A stretch of 35,926 bases of DNA from Armatimonadota bacterium (GTDB taxonomy: Bacteria > Armatimonadota > Fimbriimonadia > Fimbriimonadales > ATM1), in the NCBI GenBank assembly GCA_021324165.1, contig JAJPJR010000006.1, forward strand, positions 1 through 35,926, in the 5' to 3' direction. How positions within the stretch are numbered: position 1 is the stretch's first letter; the number at the start of each line of letters is the position of its first letter. The position numbers and the translations under genes were made by a program. Shown one piece after another: positions 7,836 through 15,332 of this stretch. The notes under the pieces were generated by a model. The model saw only the letters and a list, made by a program, of their open reading frames with translations, did no database searches and was not told the DNA's origin.

Positions 7836-8810
7836 GTGACGACCACATATCGAGACGCGCTTCGCCAGGCGATGGTTGAAGAGATCGAACGCGATGAAAA
7901 CGTTTTTCTGATCGGCGAAGATATCGGCAGATATCAAGGCACTTTTCGCGTTACGCAAGGGCTTTTTGAAAGGTTCAAGCAGCACCGCGTTTTGGACACG
8001 CCGATCAGCGAGCCTGGAATCGTCGGAATTGCCACCGGAGCCGCGATGATGGGACTGCGCCCGATCGTTGAAATGATGACGATGTCGTTCTCGATTTTGG
8101 CGCTCGATCAGATCATCAATCATGCCGCAAAAATCCACTATATGAGCGGCGGACAGTTTAAAGTTCCCATCGTGATCAGGGGCCCGGGCGGAGCGGCAAA
8201 CCAGTTGAGCGCGCAGCACAGCCACAGCATGGAAGGCTGGTATGCCCACGTTCCAGGCTTGAAAGTGGTTGCTCCCAGCACGGTTGAAGACGCTTATGGA
8301 ATGTTGAAGACCGCCGTGCGCGATGACAACCCGGTCATCTTCACCGAAAACCCTGGGCTTTACAGTTTGAAAGGCGAAATTCCCGACGACAAAGAGTTCA
8401 CTTTGCCGTTCGGAAAGTGTGCGATCCGACACGAAGGCTCAGATATCACTTTGGTGGGCTATTCTCGAATGACCCATGTGTGCGCCGAGGCTGCCGAAGC
8501 GCTCGATCAAGACGGTGTGAGCGCAGAGGTGATTGACGTTCGTTCGCTTCTGCCCCTGGACGCGGAAACGATTTTTGCAAGCGTGCGAAAAACCAACCGC
8601 GCTCTGGTGGTTTACGAAGATTGGAAGTCGGGAGGATTCGGAGCCGAAATCGCAGCGCGAATCCAGGAGTCGTGCTTTGACTACCTCGATGCCCCCGTCG
8701 GCAGAGTGGGTGGTCTGAACGTTCCCATGCCCTATGCGCGAAACTTGGAACTGATGTGCATTCCCAACAAAGAAGATGTGTTAGCGGCCGCGCGGCAGCT
8801 TTTGGCATAA
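7836..8810 (+). CDS. 2-oxoacid dehydrogenase E1 beta subunit
   Basis: A 324-residue transketolase-like beta subunit, partner of the alpha subunit in an alpha2beta2 E1. Recognisable blocks are TYRDALRQAM, GEDIGRYQGTF, VLDTPISEPGIVGIATGAAM (interface and ThDP-contact region) and the C-terminal fold with DVRSLLPLDAETI and VVYEDWKSGGFGAEI. The start is GTG 7836, with GGAGAGGGG about ten bases upstream and only three bases after the alpha stop, so both are made from one mRNA. Length is normal for the family. The operon ends here; a tRNA with its own promoter-like element begins 28 bases later. Confidence 0.9.
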   Translation: MTTTYRDALRQAMVEEIERDENVFLIGEDIGRYQGTFRVTQGLFERFKQHRVLDTPISEPGIVGIATGAAMMGLRPIVEMMTMSFSILALDQIINHAAKIHYMSGGQFKVPIVIRGPGGAANQLSAQHSHSMEGWYAHVPGLKVVAPSTVEDAYGMLKTAVRDDNPVIFTENPGLYSLKGEIPDDKEFTLPFGKCAIRHEGSDITLVGYSRMTHVCAEAAEALDQDGVSAEVIDVRSLLPLDAETIFASVRKTNRALVVYEDWKSGGFGAEIAARIQESCFDYLDAPVGRVGGLNVPMPYARNLELMCIPNKEDVLAAARQLLA

Positions 8811-8818
8811 CCTGCTGA

Positions 8819-8827
8819 AGGTAGAAT
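8819..8827 (+). promoter_or_regulatory. Extended -10 promoter element for tRNA-Pro
   Basis: AGGTAGAAT ends 11 bases before the first base of the mature tRNA. TTGGCA (8802-8807) resembles a -35 hexamer but is only 14 bases away. Confidence 0.5.
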
Positions 8828-8837
8828 CGTTTCTGCG

Positions 8838-8915
<78 letters not shown>

Positions 8916-8937
8916 AGTTTCTCCTATTTCAAATTCG

Positions 8938-9885
8938 ATGCGGCATCTGGTTGTGGGCCCCCGCGGCGTTGGAAAAACGGTGTTTTGCCAACGGCTGTGC
9001 CGCGATGAGGCGGCGATGTTTTTGAACCTCGATCCGGCGAGCCAAACCAGCGCGCCGTTGTGCTGTGCGGAACTGTTTGATGCCGGAATGTCGCCGCTTG
9101 GTTTTCGTTTCATCGGTTCGTTGGTCGCATGGCGTGATCCGATCGCGATGCTCGCCGCACTCGATTGGGCGATGGAGATCGCGGGCGATAAACCACTCGT
9201 TGTGGAATTGACGATTTCGACGGTCGGCGCGGTCGCTGTGAACGTATTGCGAGCGATCACCGAACGATTCCGACCGTCGCTGATCAGTTCGATCGGCTTC
9301 GATTCGGCGGCTGCGGTTCTGCAGCCGTTTCGCGATGCGCCAGTGCAGGAGATGGCGCCGCAGACGGACGGATCGCCTCACTCACAGCAGTCGGAATCTG
9401 CGTGGAGAAAAGCTAAGTGGAAAGGCACGTTTGGAAACTGCGAAACGCGGGCGATCCCGATTCCCGGCCTCCAGATGATCGGATCGCGCATCGGCTCAGG
9501 CGCGCGGCTCGATGATATCGAACTCAGCAAACTGCGCGAAATCGGCCTGGCGGACGCTGCGTACGCCGAAGTGATCGGCCGCACTTTGTATGCGGTTTTT
9601 GCTGGAAATGCCGACTCTGAAACGATCGGCGATGCTTGCCGTGAGTTTGACTGCCAAACCGCGCACCTTGTGCATCCTCGAACTTTTGTCGGGCTTGTGT
9701 GCGGTTTGGAAACCCAAAACGGCATACATTCGGCAATTGGCCGAGTGAAAAAGTTCGACGGCGACGCGATTCATTTAGAAGCGCCGTCCGTGAGTTTCGA
9801 TTCGCTGTGGAGGCTGCGAATGGGCCGAATGAGGTTGGATGACGACGAGAACGAACTCGGTGAACTTAGAGCGTGGCAGGTATAA
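8938..9885 (+). CDS. Clp1/Grc3-type P-loop polynucleotide 5'-kinase homologue
   Basis: A 315-residue P-loop protein. It opens directly with Walker A GPRGVGKT (7-14), then LNLDPASQ (30-36), close to the DxxQ element of Clp1/Grc3 kinases but with one extra residue. FRFIGSL, PLVVEL and ERFRPSLISSIG follow the order of the Clp1_P domain. The C-terminal part (GSRIGSGARLDD, FVGLVCGLE, AIGRVKKFDG, LRMGRMRL) resembles the archaeal and bacterial members. Family enzymes phosphorylate the 5' hydroxyl of RNA or DNA. The N-terminal domain of eukaryotic Clp1 is absent. ATG 8938 is chosen because Walker A begins at once; the frame continues back through the tRNA, which cannot be coding. No ribosome binding site is visible. 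A GPN-loop GTPase is the main alternative (NLDPA resembles it), but the GPN motif is missing. Confidence 0.65.
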   Translation: MRHLVVGPRGVGKTVFCQRLCRDEAAMFLNLDPASQTSAPLCCAELFDAGMSPLGFRFIGSLVAWRDPIAMLAALDWAMEIAGDKPLVVELTISTVGAVAVNVLRAITERFRPSLISSIGFDSAAAVLQPFRDAPVQEMAPQTDGSPHSQQSESAWRKAKWKGTFGNCETRAIPIPGLQMIGSRIGSGARLDDIELSKLREIGLADAAYAEVIGRTLYAVFAGNADSETIGDACREFDCQTAHLVHPRTFVGLVCGLETQNGIHSAIGRVKKFDGDAIHLEAPSVSFDSLWRLRMGRMRLDDDENELGELRAWQV

Positions 9886-9893
9886 ACAGAGCG

Positions 9894-10544
9894 ATGCTGC
9901 GGATACTGCTTGCGAGGCACGGTCAAACCGATTGGAACGCGCTCGGACGCAATCAAGGGTCAGCGGATGTCGAACTCGATGCTGTGGGAACCAACCAGTC
10001 GGAACAGCTCGCAGAGCGTATGGAGTCGGAAAAAATCCAATGGATCTATTCCAGCGATCTGAAACGTGCGGCGCAGACTGCCGAACGCGTGGCCGCGAGG
10101 TTCGGCTCGCAAATCGTTCTCGATCCTCTGCTTCGCGAGCGGAGTTACGGAAAATGGGAGGGCCTGACAACAGCTGAAATCGAAGCGGTTGATCGGAAAC
10201 ACCTCGAAGCGTATCGCCGTGACCCGGCGCTCGTCGCGCCGCCTGAAGGCGAAACCGGCATTGACCTTTTTGCGCGCGCGGGATGCTTTTTGGTGAAACT
10301 TTTAGAAACGCATGCGCAAGGAACGGCCCTGATCGTAAGTCATGGCGGCACGATTGCGAACTTGATCGCAGCGCTGCTGCACGGCACTCCTTCAACAGCC
10401 GCCTGCATTCGCATTTTCAACTGCGCGATAACCGAAATTGTGATCCTTGAGAATCAACGCCGCATTTTGGTGAGATTCAACGACGTAGCGCATCTCGACC
10501 CGAAACCTTTGGACCACACTTTTGCAGGATCAGCGGCGCATTAA
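9894..10544 (+). CDS. Histidine phosphatase (phosphoglycerate mutase-like)
   Basis: A 216-residue member of the histidine phosphatase superfamily. The catalytic motif is ARHGQTDWN (His9 forms the phosphohistidine). The second half of the active site is ALIVSHGGTIANL, and LLRERSYGKWEGLT supplies the acid residue. Members dephosphorylate small phosphoesters such as phosphoglycerate, alpha-ribazole phosphate or sugar phosphates; no substrate is evident here and no cobalamin genes are adjacent. I use ATG 9894, eight bases after the kinase stop; a GTG at 9873 would add seven residues and overlap the kinase end. Its end overlaps the lnt start by 23 bases, so the kinase, phosphatase and lnt form one operon. 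Confidence 0.85.
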   Translation: MLRILLARHGQTDWNALGRNQGSADVELDAVGTNQSEQLAERMESEKIQWIYSSDLKRAAQTAERVAARFGSQIVLDPLLRERSYGKWEGLTTAEIEAVDRKHLEAYRRDPALVAPPEGETGIDLFARAGCFLVKLLETHAQGTALIVSHGGTIANLIAALLHGTPSTAACIRIFNCAITEIVILENQRRILVRFNDVAHLDPKPLDHTFAGSAAH

Positions 10545-12003
10545 AATCAGATCATACGGGTTGGCCGCACTCAGCGGCCTGCTTCTCGCCCTCGCCTTTC
10601 CCCCATTCAACCTGTTTCTGTTAGCGTTCGCCGCTTTGGCGCCTCTTCTTTGCGCGGTGAACGGCTCCGGATTTTGGAAATCTTTCCGCAGAGGTTTGGT
10701 GTGCGGCTTTGTATTTTGGATGATTAATATGTTTTGGCTCGCGCAGTTTGTAACCAGGTGGACGTCTTCGCAATGGCTCGGCGCCGTGCCTTGGATCATC
10801 GCGTGCATGTATTTGTCGCTTTACATCGGACTGTTTGCAGGGCTTGCATCGCGAGCAGGAAAGAACAAGATGGTTTGGCTGATTCCGTTTGTGTGGGGCG
10901 GCGTCGAGGTTTTGCGATCCGCAATTCCATACCTCGCGTTTCCGTGGGCGCTGCTCGGCACATCGCTTTGGAAACTGCCTGCCTTGATGCAGCCTGCATG
11001 GTGGGTTGGAGTTTACGGACTTTCATCGTTCATCGCGCTGGTGAACCTTATCGCTGCGATGATTCTGCAAGGCAAACCTGCAAAAACGATCCGTCCCTAT
11101 GCCGTTGCGGCGGTCGCGGTGTGCGCGGGTTCGCTTGTAAGTTACTTGCGACCGCAGACCGGCGACACCAAAACGTTGGCGGCGGTGCAGCCAGGAACCG
11201 ACTTGGCGTTCCCGCCCTTAGGTGTGCAGCATGCCGAACTGGCGAAAAAAATTCCCGAGGCTTTGGCGCATGGAGCAGATCGTGCCCGCGATTTGCAGCT
11301 GCTTCCTGAAGGTATTGCATCTTGGGACGAGCATGAGACGCGGCCGCACGCCCCGTTTCCGCTCAATTTCAATTGGAACACGGTGCTGGGAGGACAACGC
11401 ACTGACGGCATCCACACGTATCAAAGCGCATTCGGTGTGGACGCCGACGGCCGATGGCGGCACGCCGACAAAACGCGATTGGTGATTTTTGGAGAATACG
11501 TTCCTTTTCGAGGACAATGGAGTTTCATTGACAGTTTCAACATTCCCGGCGGCGATCTCGATGCGGGAACAGATGTTGAATGCCTGTCGCTCGGCGGCCT
11601 TGTTGTCGGCCCTGTCATCTGCTTCGAAGTTCTGTTCGAAAGCGTTTCGCGCATTCAGGCGAAAAACGGCGCCGAACTGCTGGCCGTTCCTTCCAACGAT
11701 GACTGGTATTCAGGAACGGGCGCGATCGGAAATCTCGAGGCGGCGGCGGTAACAAGGGCTGTGGAAAACCGCATGCCCGTGATTCGGTGCGCGCCGCTTG
11801 GACCGAGTTTGATTATTGACAGCCGCGGCGATATCGTCGCCGAATCAATTACGGGCGAAACCATTACGATTTTTGCGGAAGTGAAACTTGGAAACTCTGA
11901 AGTTTCGCCGCTGAGGGAAGCGTGGCCGTATTTCAGCGTGTTCTGCCTATTCGCTGTGCTGTTTTTCGCCAGACCCCGAAGAAGCGCCGCCGATCCGCAT
12001 TAG
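10522..12003 (+). CDS. lnt: Apolipoprotein N-acyltransferase
   Basis: A 493-residue inner-membrane enzyme that adds the third acyl chain to lipoproteins. Six or more hydrophobic segments occupy the first 205 residues and a short one closes the C-terminus. Between them lies a nitrilase-like domain with the triad Glu263 (LLPEGIAS), Lys317 (ADKTRLVIFGEYVP) and Cys367 (VICFEVLFES). The TTG at 10522 keeps the basic N-terminus RRIKIRSYG before the first membrane span, so I prefer it. A TAAAAT element at 10542-10547 precedes a second in-frame TTG at 10561 and might be an internal promoter. The presence of lnt implies an outer membrane with triacylated lipoproteins. The last 57 bases overlap the end of convergent rluB. 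Confidence 0.92.
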   Translation: MQDQRRIKIRSYGLAALSGLLLALAFPPFNLFLLAFAALAPLLCAVNGSGFWKSFRRGLVCGFVFWMINMFWLAQFVTRWTSSQWLGAVPWIIACMYLSLYIGLFAGLASRAGKNKMVWLIPFVWGGVEVLRSAIPYLAFPWALLGTSLWKLPALMQPAWWVGVYGLSSFIALVNLIAAMILQGKPAKTIRPYAVAAVAVCAGSLVSYLRPQTGDTKTLAAVQPGTDLAFPPLGVQHAELAKKIPEALAHGADRARDLQLLPEGIASWDEHETRPHAPFPLNFNWNTVLGGQRTDGIHTYQSAFGVDADGRWRHADKTRLVIFGEYVPFRGQWSFIDSFNIPGGDLDAGTDVECLSLGGLVVGPVICFEVLFESVSRIQAKNGAELLAVPSNDDWYSGTGAIGNLEAAAVTRAVENRMPVIRCAPLGPSLIIDSRGDIVAESITGETITIFAEVKLGNSEVSPLREAWPYFSVFCLFAVLFFARPRRSAADPH

Positions 12004-12705
12004 CCGCTGGACTTCGGGCGCTTTCAACAGCCTGCATTCGCCAGGCTTCAGGTTTCCAATTGTCAAAAAGCCGATCTTTGTGCGTTTGAGTTCGATCACT
12101 TTAGCGCCGACAGCCTCAAACATCCGCCGCACTTGGCGGTTCCGCCCTTCGTGAATTGTGATCTCAACTTTGTCGTTTTTTGGTTGCGGGCTGCCGCTCA
12201 ACCGAACCAGTTTTGCCGGTGCGGTTCTCCTGCCGTCCAAAATCACTCCTTTCCGAAGACGTTCGATCTGCTTGTCTTCAATCTTCCCGAGCACGGTCGC
12301 GACATAACTTTTTTCAATTCCGTGTTTTGGGTGCGTCATCCGCTGGATGAATTCACCGTCGTTGGTAAAGATCAGCAGTCCCTCGGTGTTGAAATCCAGC
12401 CTTCCCACCGGTTTCAGGTTTTCGGTGGTTTCCGGCAGAAACTCCATCACAGTACGCCTTCTCTGCGGATCGCGCATGGTGCAAACGCAGCCCTTGGGTT
12501 TATTCATCAGGAGATAAACCAGCCGCGGCTTCTTCAGTTTCCTGCCGTCTACGAAAACTTCATCCAATTCGGGATTGACTTTAAATCCGAGCGAATTGAC
12601 GATCTGTCCGTTCACCGAAACCCGGCCTTCCAGAATCAGTTTTTCCGAGGCTCTGCGCGAGGCCGCTCCCATCGCGGCCATGAGTTTGTGAAGCCGTACA
12701 GACAT
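11947..12705 (-). CDS. rluB: 23S rRNA pseudouridine synthase, RluB/RsuA family
   Basis: A 252-residue pseudouridine synthase. An N-terminal S4 RNA-binding domain (RLHKLMAAMGAASRRASEKL through VNGQIV) precedes the catalytic domain with GRLDFNTEGLLIFTNDG, where Asp104 is the catalytic residue. EGRNRQVRRMFEAVG is the second family block. It modifies a uridine in rRNA; position U2605 is typical of RluB but RsuA/RluF specificity cannot be excluded. ATG 12705 follows the carboxypeptidase TAA by one base, so it is translated as part of the scpA-scpB-dac-rluB chain. The 3' end overlaps lnt by 57 bases in the convergent direction. Confidence 0.9.
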   Translation of the reverse strand: MSVRLHKLMAAMGAASRRASEKLILEGRVSVNGQIVNSLGFKVNPELDEVFVDGRKLKKPRLVYLLMNKPKGCVCTMRDPQRRRTVMEFLPETTENLKPVGRLDFNTEGLLIFTNDGEFIQRMTHPKHGIEKSYVATVLGKIEDKQIERLRKGVILDGRRTAPAKLVRLSGSPQPKNDKVEITIHEGRNRQVRRMFEAVGAKVIELKRTKIGFLTIGNLKPGECRLLKAPEVQRLMRIGGASSGSGEKQHSE

Positions 12706-12706
12706 T

Positions 12707-13885
12707 TTATCGTCGGCGCAGAAACGCAACACGGGATCGCGATCGAACGACCAGCGCTCCGCCAACGATCAGCGCAATCACAATCGCAAGTTTGGAAAAC
12801 CGAAAACCGCCCGCCAATGAAATCAGCGGCGCACGCGAAACAGATTCCGCTGCGATCAGCGGCGCTTCGCAGCTCGACCCGTCCACGTTTTGCACAACCG
12901 CTTTGCCGACCACTTCGCCCTGCTCGATCGGCGCCTGTACGGCACGCAGTTCGATCCGCGGCTCACGAACAATGCCGCCCCGCTCACAAACGCGGAACAG
13001 ATCGCGCGACGCGCGTACCGTTACGCGCTCGTTCGTTCCGCCCGCCACCGGTGCATTTCCGCAATCAGAATCCGTGGCAAGGCAGCGCACACGTTCGTAT
13101 TTTGCAAAGCCGTAATCCATCAATGCGCAAGTATCGGCGAGCCAGTCGGCGCTTTTCAAAACCACCGAAATCAGCCGCCAACCTCCAACCGATTTCGCTC
13201 CGACGAAGCATTTGCCTGCTGGAACTGTCCAACCCGTCTTGATCCCCTCGGCATTCGGATCATCCAAAAACTTGTCTTTAGATATCAGCAGCCGATTAAG
13301 CTGATTCATGGAACGATCAATGGTAATGCGGCGGGTTCGGCAGGCTTCCCGAAATTCGGGATGCTTCATCGCCTCCCGCGCGATCAGCGCCAAATCGTGC
13401 GCGCTTGTTACATGCAGTTTGTCATTCAGGCCGTGCGGGTTGTGAAAGTTCGAGTCGCTGCAGCCCAACTCCCGCGCTCGTTTGTTCATCAGTTCAGAAA
13501 AACGTTCGACATTGCCGGCGATGTGACATGCCACGGCATACGCAACGTCGTTTGCGCTTCGCACCATCAGCGCATACAGAGCGTCGTGCGCGGTCAACGT
13601 TTCTCCAGGCTCCAGATAAATGCTCGATTCTCCCACGGTCTTGACATCGAGAGGAGCTGCGATCTTGTCGGTCATTTTGCAGTTTTCAATCAACAGCAAC
13701 GCCGTAAGCACCTTCGTGGTGCTTGCTGGAAACCGTTTTGCGTGCGCGTCTTTCGAAAACAGCACCGTTCCCGAATCGGCGTCAATCAGAATCGCGCTGG
13801 CAGCCGTCAAGTTTGGAGCCGATTCCGGAATCGGCGTCATCGCGCTGCCGCTCGCGCAAAGCAAAAGCCCCAGGCAGCTAATCAA
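12707..13885 (-). CDS. D-alanyl-D-alanine carboxypeptidase (DacF/PBP5-like)
   Basis: A 392-residue serine carboxypeptidase of the S11 family that trims the terminal D-Ala of peptidoglycan stem peptides. The penicillin-binding motifs are SxxK at Ser55-Lys58 (PASTTKVL), SxN at Ser110-Asn112 (VRSANDVAYA) and KTG at 216-218 (EGIKTGWT). The N-terminus is a signal sequence ending near ASGSA. A hydrophobic segment near the C-terminus (LAIVIALIVGGALVV) followed by arginines would anchor it in the membrane. The start is TTG 13885, inside the last codons of scpB (8-base overlap), with GGAG about nine bases upstream. Pairing of dacF with scpA/scpB and rluB is a known arrangement in several phyla. Confidence 0.9.
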   Translation of the reverse strand: MISCLGLLLCASGSAMTPIPESAPNLTAASAILIDADSGTVLFSKDAHAKRFPASTTKVLTALLLIENCKMTDKIAAPLDVKTVGESSIYLEPGETLTAHDALYALMVRSANDVAYAVACHIAGNVERFSELMNKRARELGCSDSNFHNPHGLNDKLHVTSAHDLALIAREAMKHPEFREACRTRRITIDRSMNQLNRLLISKDKFLDDPNAEGIKTGWTVPAGKCFVGAKSVGGWRLISVVLKSADWLADTCALMDYGFAKYERVRCLATDSDCGNAPVAGGTNERVTVRASRDLFRVCERGGIVREPRIELRAVQAPIEQGEVVGKAVVQNVDGSSCEAPLIAAESVSRAPLISLAGGFRFSKLAIVIALIVGGALVVRSRSRVAFLRRR

Positions 13886-14423
13886 CGCTCGGCACTCCAG
13901 GCACTTCAGGAAGGTCGGAAAGATCGTTCAGATTGAACTGGTGCAAAAACTGCTGCGTTGTGCCGTAAAGGATCGGCCTGCCCGGCGCCTGTTTGCGTTC
14001 CAACTCTTGGATCAGCCCCAGGTCCATCAGCACGCGAAGGGAGTAGTCGCTCTGCACCCCGCGGATGATAAAGATCTCTTGTGCGGTGATCGGCTGGCGG
14101 TAAGCAATGATGGCGAGCACTTCGAGCGCCGATCTTCCCAATCGGCGTTTCTGCGGGCGGAGCAGATTCGCGACTTGCTCGGCAAACTCCGGCTTTGTGC
14201 AAAGCTGATAGCCTCCCGCGATTTTCACGAGTTTGATTCCACCCGTGCGTTCCAGCCGATCCGAAAGCGCCTCCAGCGCATCTCTCACCTGCTCTTCTTC
14301 GCGCCCCGAAGCCTCGGCCAGATCTTGCAGGGACACCGGTGCGGGCGCCACAAAAAGCAGCGCCTCCACGGCATCAACCAACTCCCCGCCTTTTTCATTC
14401 GCGCGTTCAATCGCCGCTTGCAC
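13878..14423 (-). CDS. scpB: Segregation and condensation protein B
   Basis: A 181-residue protein with the tandem winged-helix pattern of ScpB, the kite subunit that binds the ScpA linker in the SMC-ScpAB condensin. Diagnostic stretches are VEALLFVAPAPVSLQDLAEA, LEVLAIIAYRQPITAQEI and IRGVQSDYSLRVLMDLGLI, ending in LYGTTQQFLHQFNL. The SDYSLR segment replaces the usual SDGALR-type sequence. The start is GTG 14423, sharing one base with the scpA stop, with GGAGAG just upstream inside scpA. It overlaps the carboxypeptidase start by 8 bases. Confidence 0.93.
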   Translation of the reverse strand: MQAAIERANEKGGELVDAVEALLFVAPAPVSLQDLAEASGREEEQVRDALEALSDRLERTGGIKLVKIAGGYQLCTKPEFAEQVANLLRPQKRRLGRSALEVLAIIAYRQPITAQEIFIIRGVQSDYSLRVLMDLGLIQELERKQAPGRPILYGTTQQFLHQFNLNDLSDLPEVPGVPSVD

Positions 14424-15169
14424 TAACTCTCCTTCGCGGCCAGCCAGATCTCTTCGCCGGCAACTCCCGCTTTGATTCTGCCGATTCTAAGAAGTTCCAG
14501 CACGGCCAAAAAAACGAACACAGCATCCAGCCGAGTGTATTCCTCCGGCATCAGATCCACAAATCCAAGACGCTTTCCTGCGCTCTGAATTCTCTGCAAA
14601 ACTTTGGCCATCACTTCGGCAAGCGACGGCCGCTTCTTCGCGGTGGGCTCCACAGTGGTCGGCATCGCCTTAGAAAGCAGCCTTTCGAGCGCCCGTGCGA
14701 GATGATTCGTCGTCAAATGTCCGATCTCGATCGGAATCTCATAGTCCGCCCCTTCCACTCCGCCCGCGCGGAAAAACAGCTGCGCCCGTTCACGAAAGCC
14801 GGTATCCAAAGAGTCCACTGCGAGCGCGAACTCGTGTGCGGTGGGAGCGGGCAGTTCGGGAATCTCCTGCTCGGGCGGAGGGTCGGCGATCGGCAGCAGC
14901 GACCACGCCTTCCGCTCGACCAGATATGCCAAGGCGAGCAGAGCGGCGCCGGCCTCGTCCACCCTGTCGGGTGCAACGCCAAACACATACTCCAAATACG
15001 CATGGCACACGGGGGAAAGGGGGATTCCTGACAGATCAACACGACCTTCGCGGGCAAGGTGAAACAGGGTCGCCAGCGAGCCAGTGAACGCGCTCGATTC
15101 GATCTTCAGCGGCGGCGGCACGGCCACTCCGCCGGGGGTAAGACTCTCGCGTTCGACTTGCGGCTTCAT
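14423..15169 (-). CDS. scpA: Segregation and condensation protein A
   Basis: A 248-residue kleisin subunit of bacterial condensin. The N-terminus contains the SMC-neck-binding region (FTGSLATLFHLAREGRVDLS, in place of the more usual FEGPLDLLLHLI), the middle is a variable acidic linker, and the C-terminal winged helix ends VFVFLAVLELLRIGRIKAG, a very typical ScpA closing. The first 20 residues (REPSLTPGG-like, proline-rich) are an extension. The ATG at 15169 has no clear ribosome binding site; TACAAT at 15195-15190 on the minus strand could be its -10. tRNA-Cys lies 46 bases upstream in the same orientation, so read-through from the tRNA promoter is also possible. Confidence 0.9.
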   Translation of the reverse strand: MKPQVERESLTPGGVAVPPPLKIESSAFTGSLATLFHLAREGRVDLSGIPLSPVCHAYLEYVFGVAPDRVDEAGAALLALAYLVERKAWSLLPIADPPPEQEIPELPAPTAHEFALAVDSLDTGFRERAQLFFRAGGVEGADYEIPIEIGHLTTNHLARALERLLSKAMPTTVEPTAKKRPSLAEVMAKVLQRIQSAGKRLGFVDLMPEEYTRLDAVFVFLAVLELLRIGRIKAGVAGEEIWLAAKES

Positions 15170-15189
15170 AACTGTTGGCGAGACGCCCT

Positions 15190-15195
15190 ATTGTA
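15190..15195 (-). promoter_or_regulatory. Possible -10 for scpA
   Basis: TACAAT on the minus strand, 20 bases before the scpA ATG and just downstream of tRNA-Cys. It lacks the GG found before the other -10-like elements in this window. Confidence 0.3.
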
Positions 15196-15215
15196 GACGA
15201 ACGCGCACTCAATCT

Positions 15216-15291
15216 TGGAGGCGCCGAGCGGATTCGAACCGCTGGATAAGGGTTTTGCAGACCCTCCCCTTGACCACTTGGGTACGGCGCC
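15216..15291 (-). tRNA. tRNA-Cys (anticodon GCA)
   Basis: A 76-base cloverleaf on the minus strand. Acceptor arms are GGCGCCG and CGGCGCC, with discriminator T and encoded CCA. The D arm contains CCCAAGTGGTCAAGGG. The anticodon loop CTGCAAA gives GCA at 15258-15256, which reads cysteine UGC/UGU. The T arm is AGCGG-TTCGAAT-CCGCT. It stands alone between the ABC exporter and scpA. Confidence 0.95.
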
Positions 15292-15305
15292 TCAGAATGG
15301 GGGAA

Positions 15306-15314
15306 AGTGTACCT
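15306..15314 (-). promoter_or_regulatory. Extended -10 promoter element for tRNA-Cys
   Basis: On the minus strand AGGTACACT ends 14 bases before the tRNA. It closely matches the AGGTAGAAT before tRNA-Pro, which supports it as a real promoter element. Confidence 0.5.
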
Positions 15315-15332
15315 TTCGGGTCGGAGGATCGG

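Noticed and set aside
8938-9885. GPN-loop GTPase as the identity of the P-loop protein
   Set aside because: NLDPA resembles that family, but the GPN motif is missing and the middle and C-terminal blocks follow the Clp1/Grc3 order. Kept as a stated alternative.
12133-13936. Two long plus-strand frames (12133-13242 and 12890-13936) opposite rluB and the carboxypeptidase
   Set aside because: Low-complexity, Arg/His/Pro-rich translations with no motif, fully antisense to genes with intact catalytic motifs.
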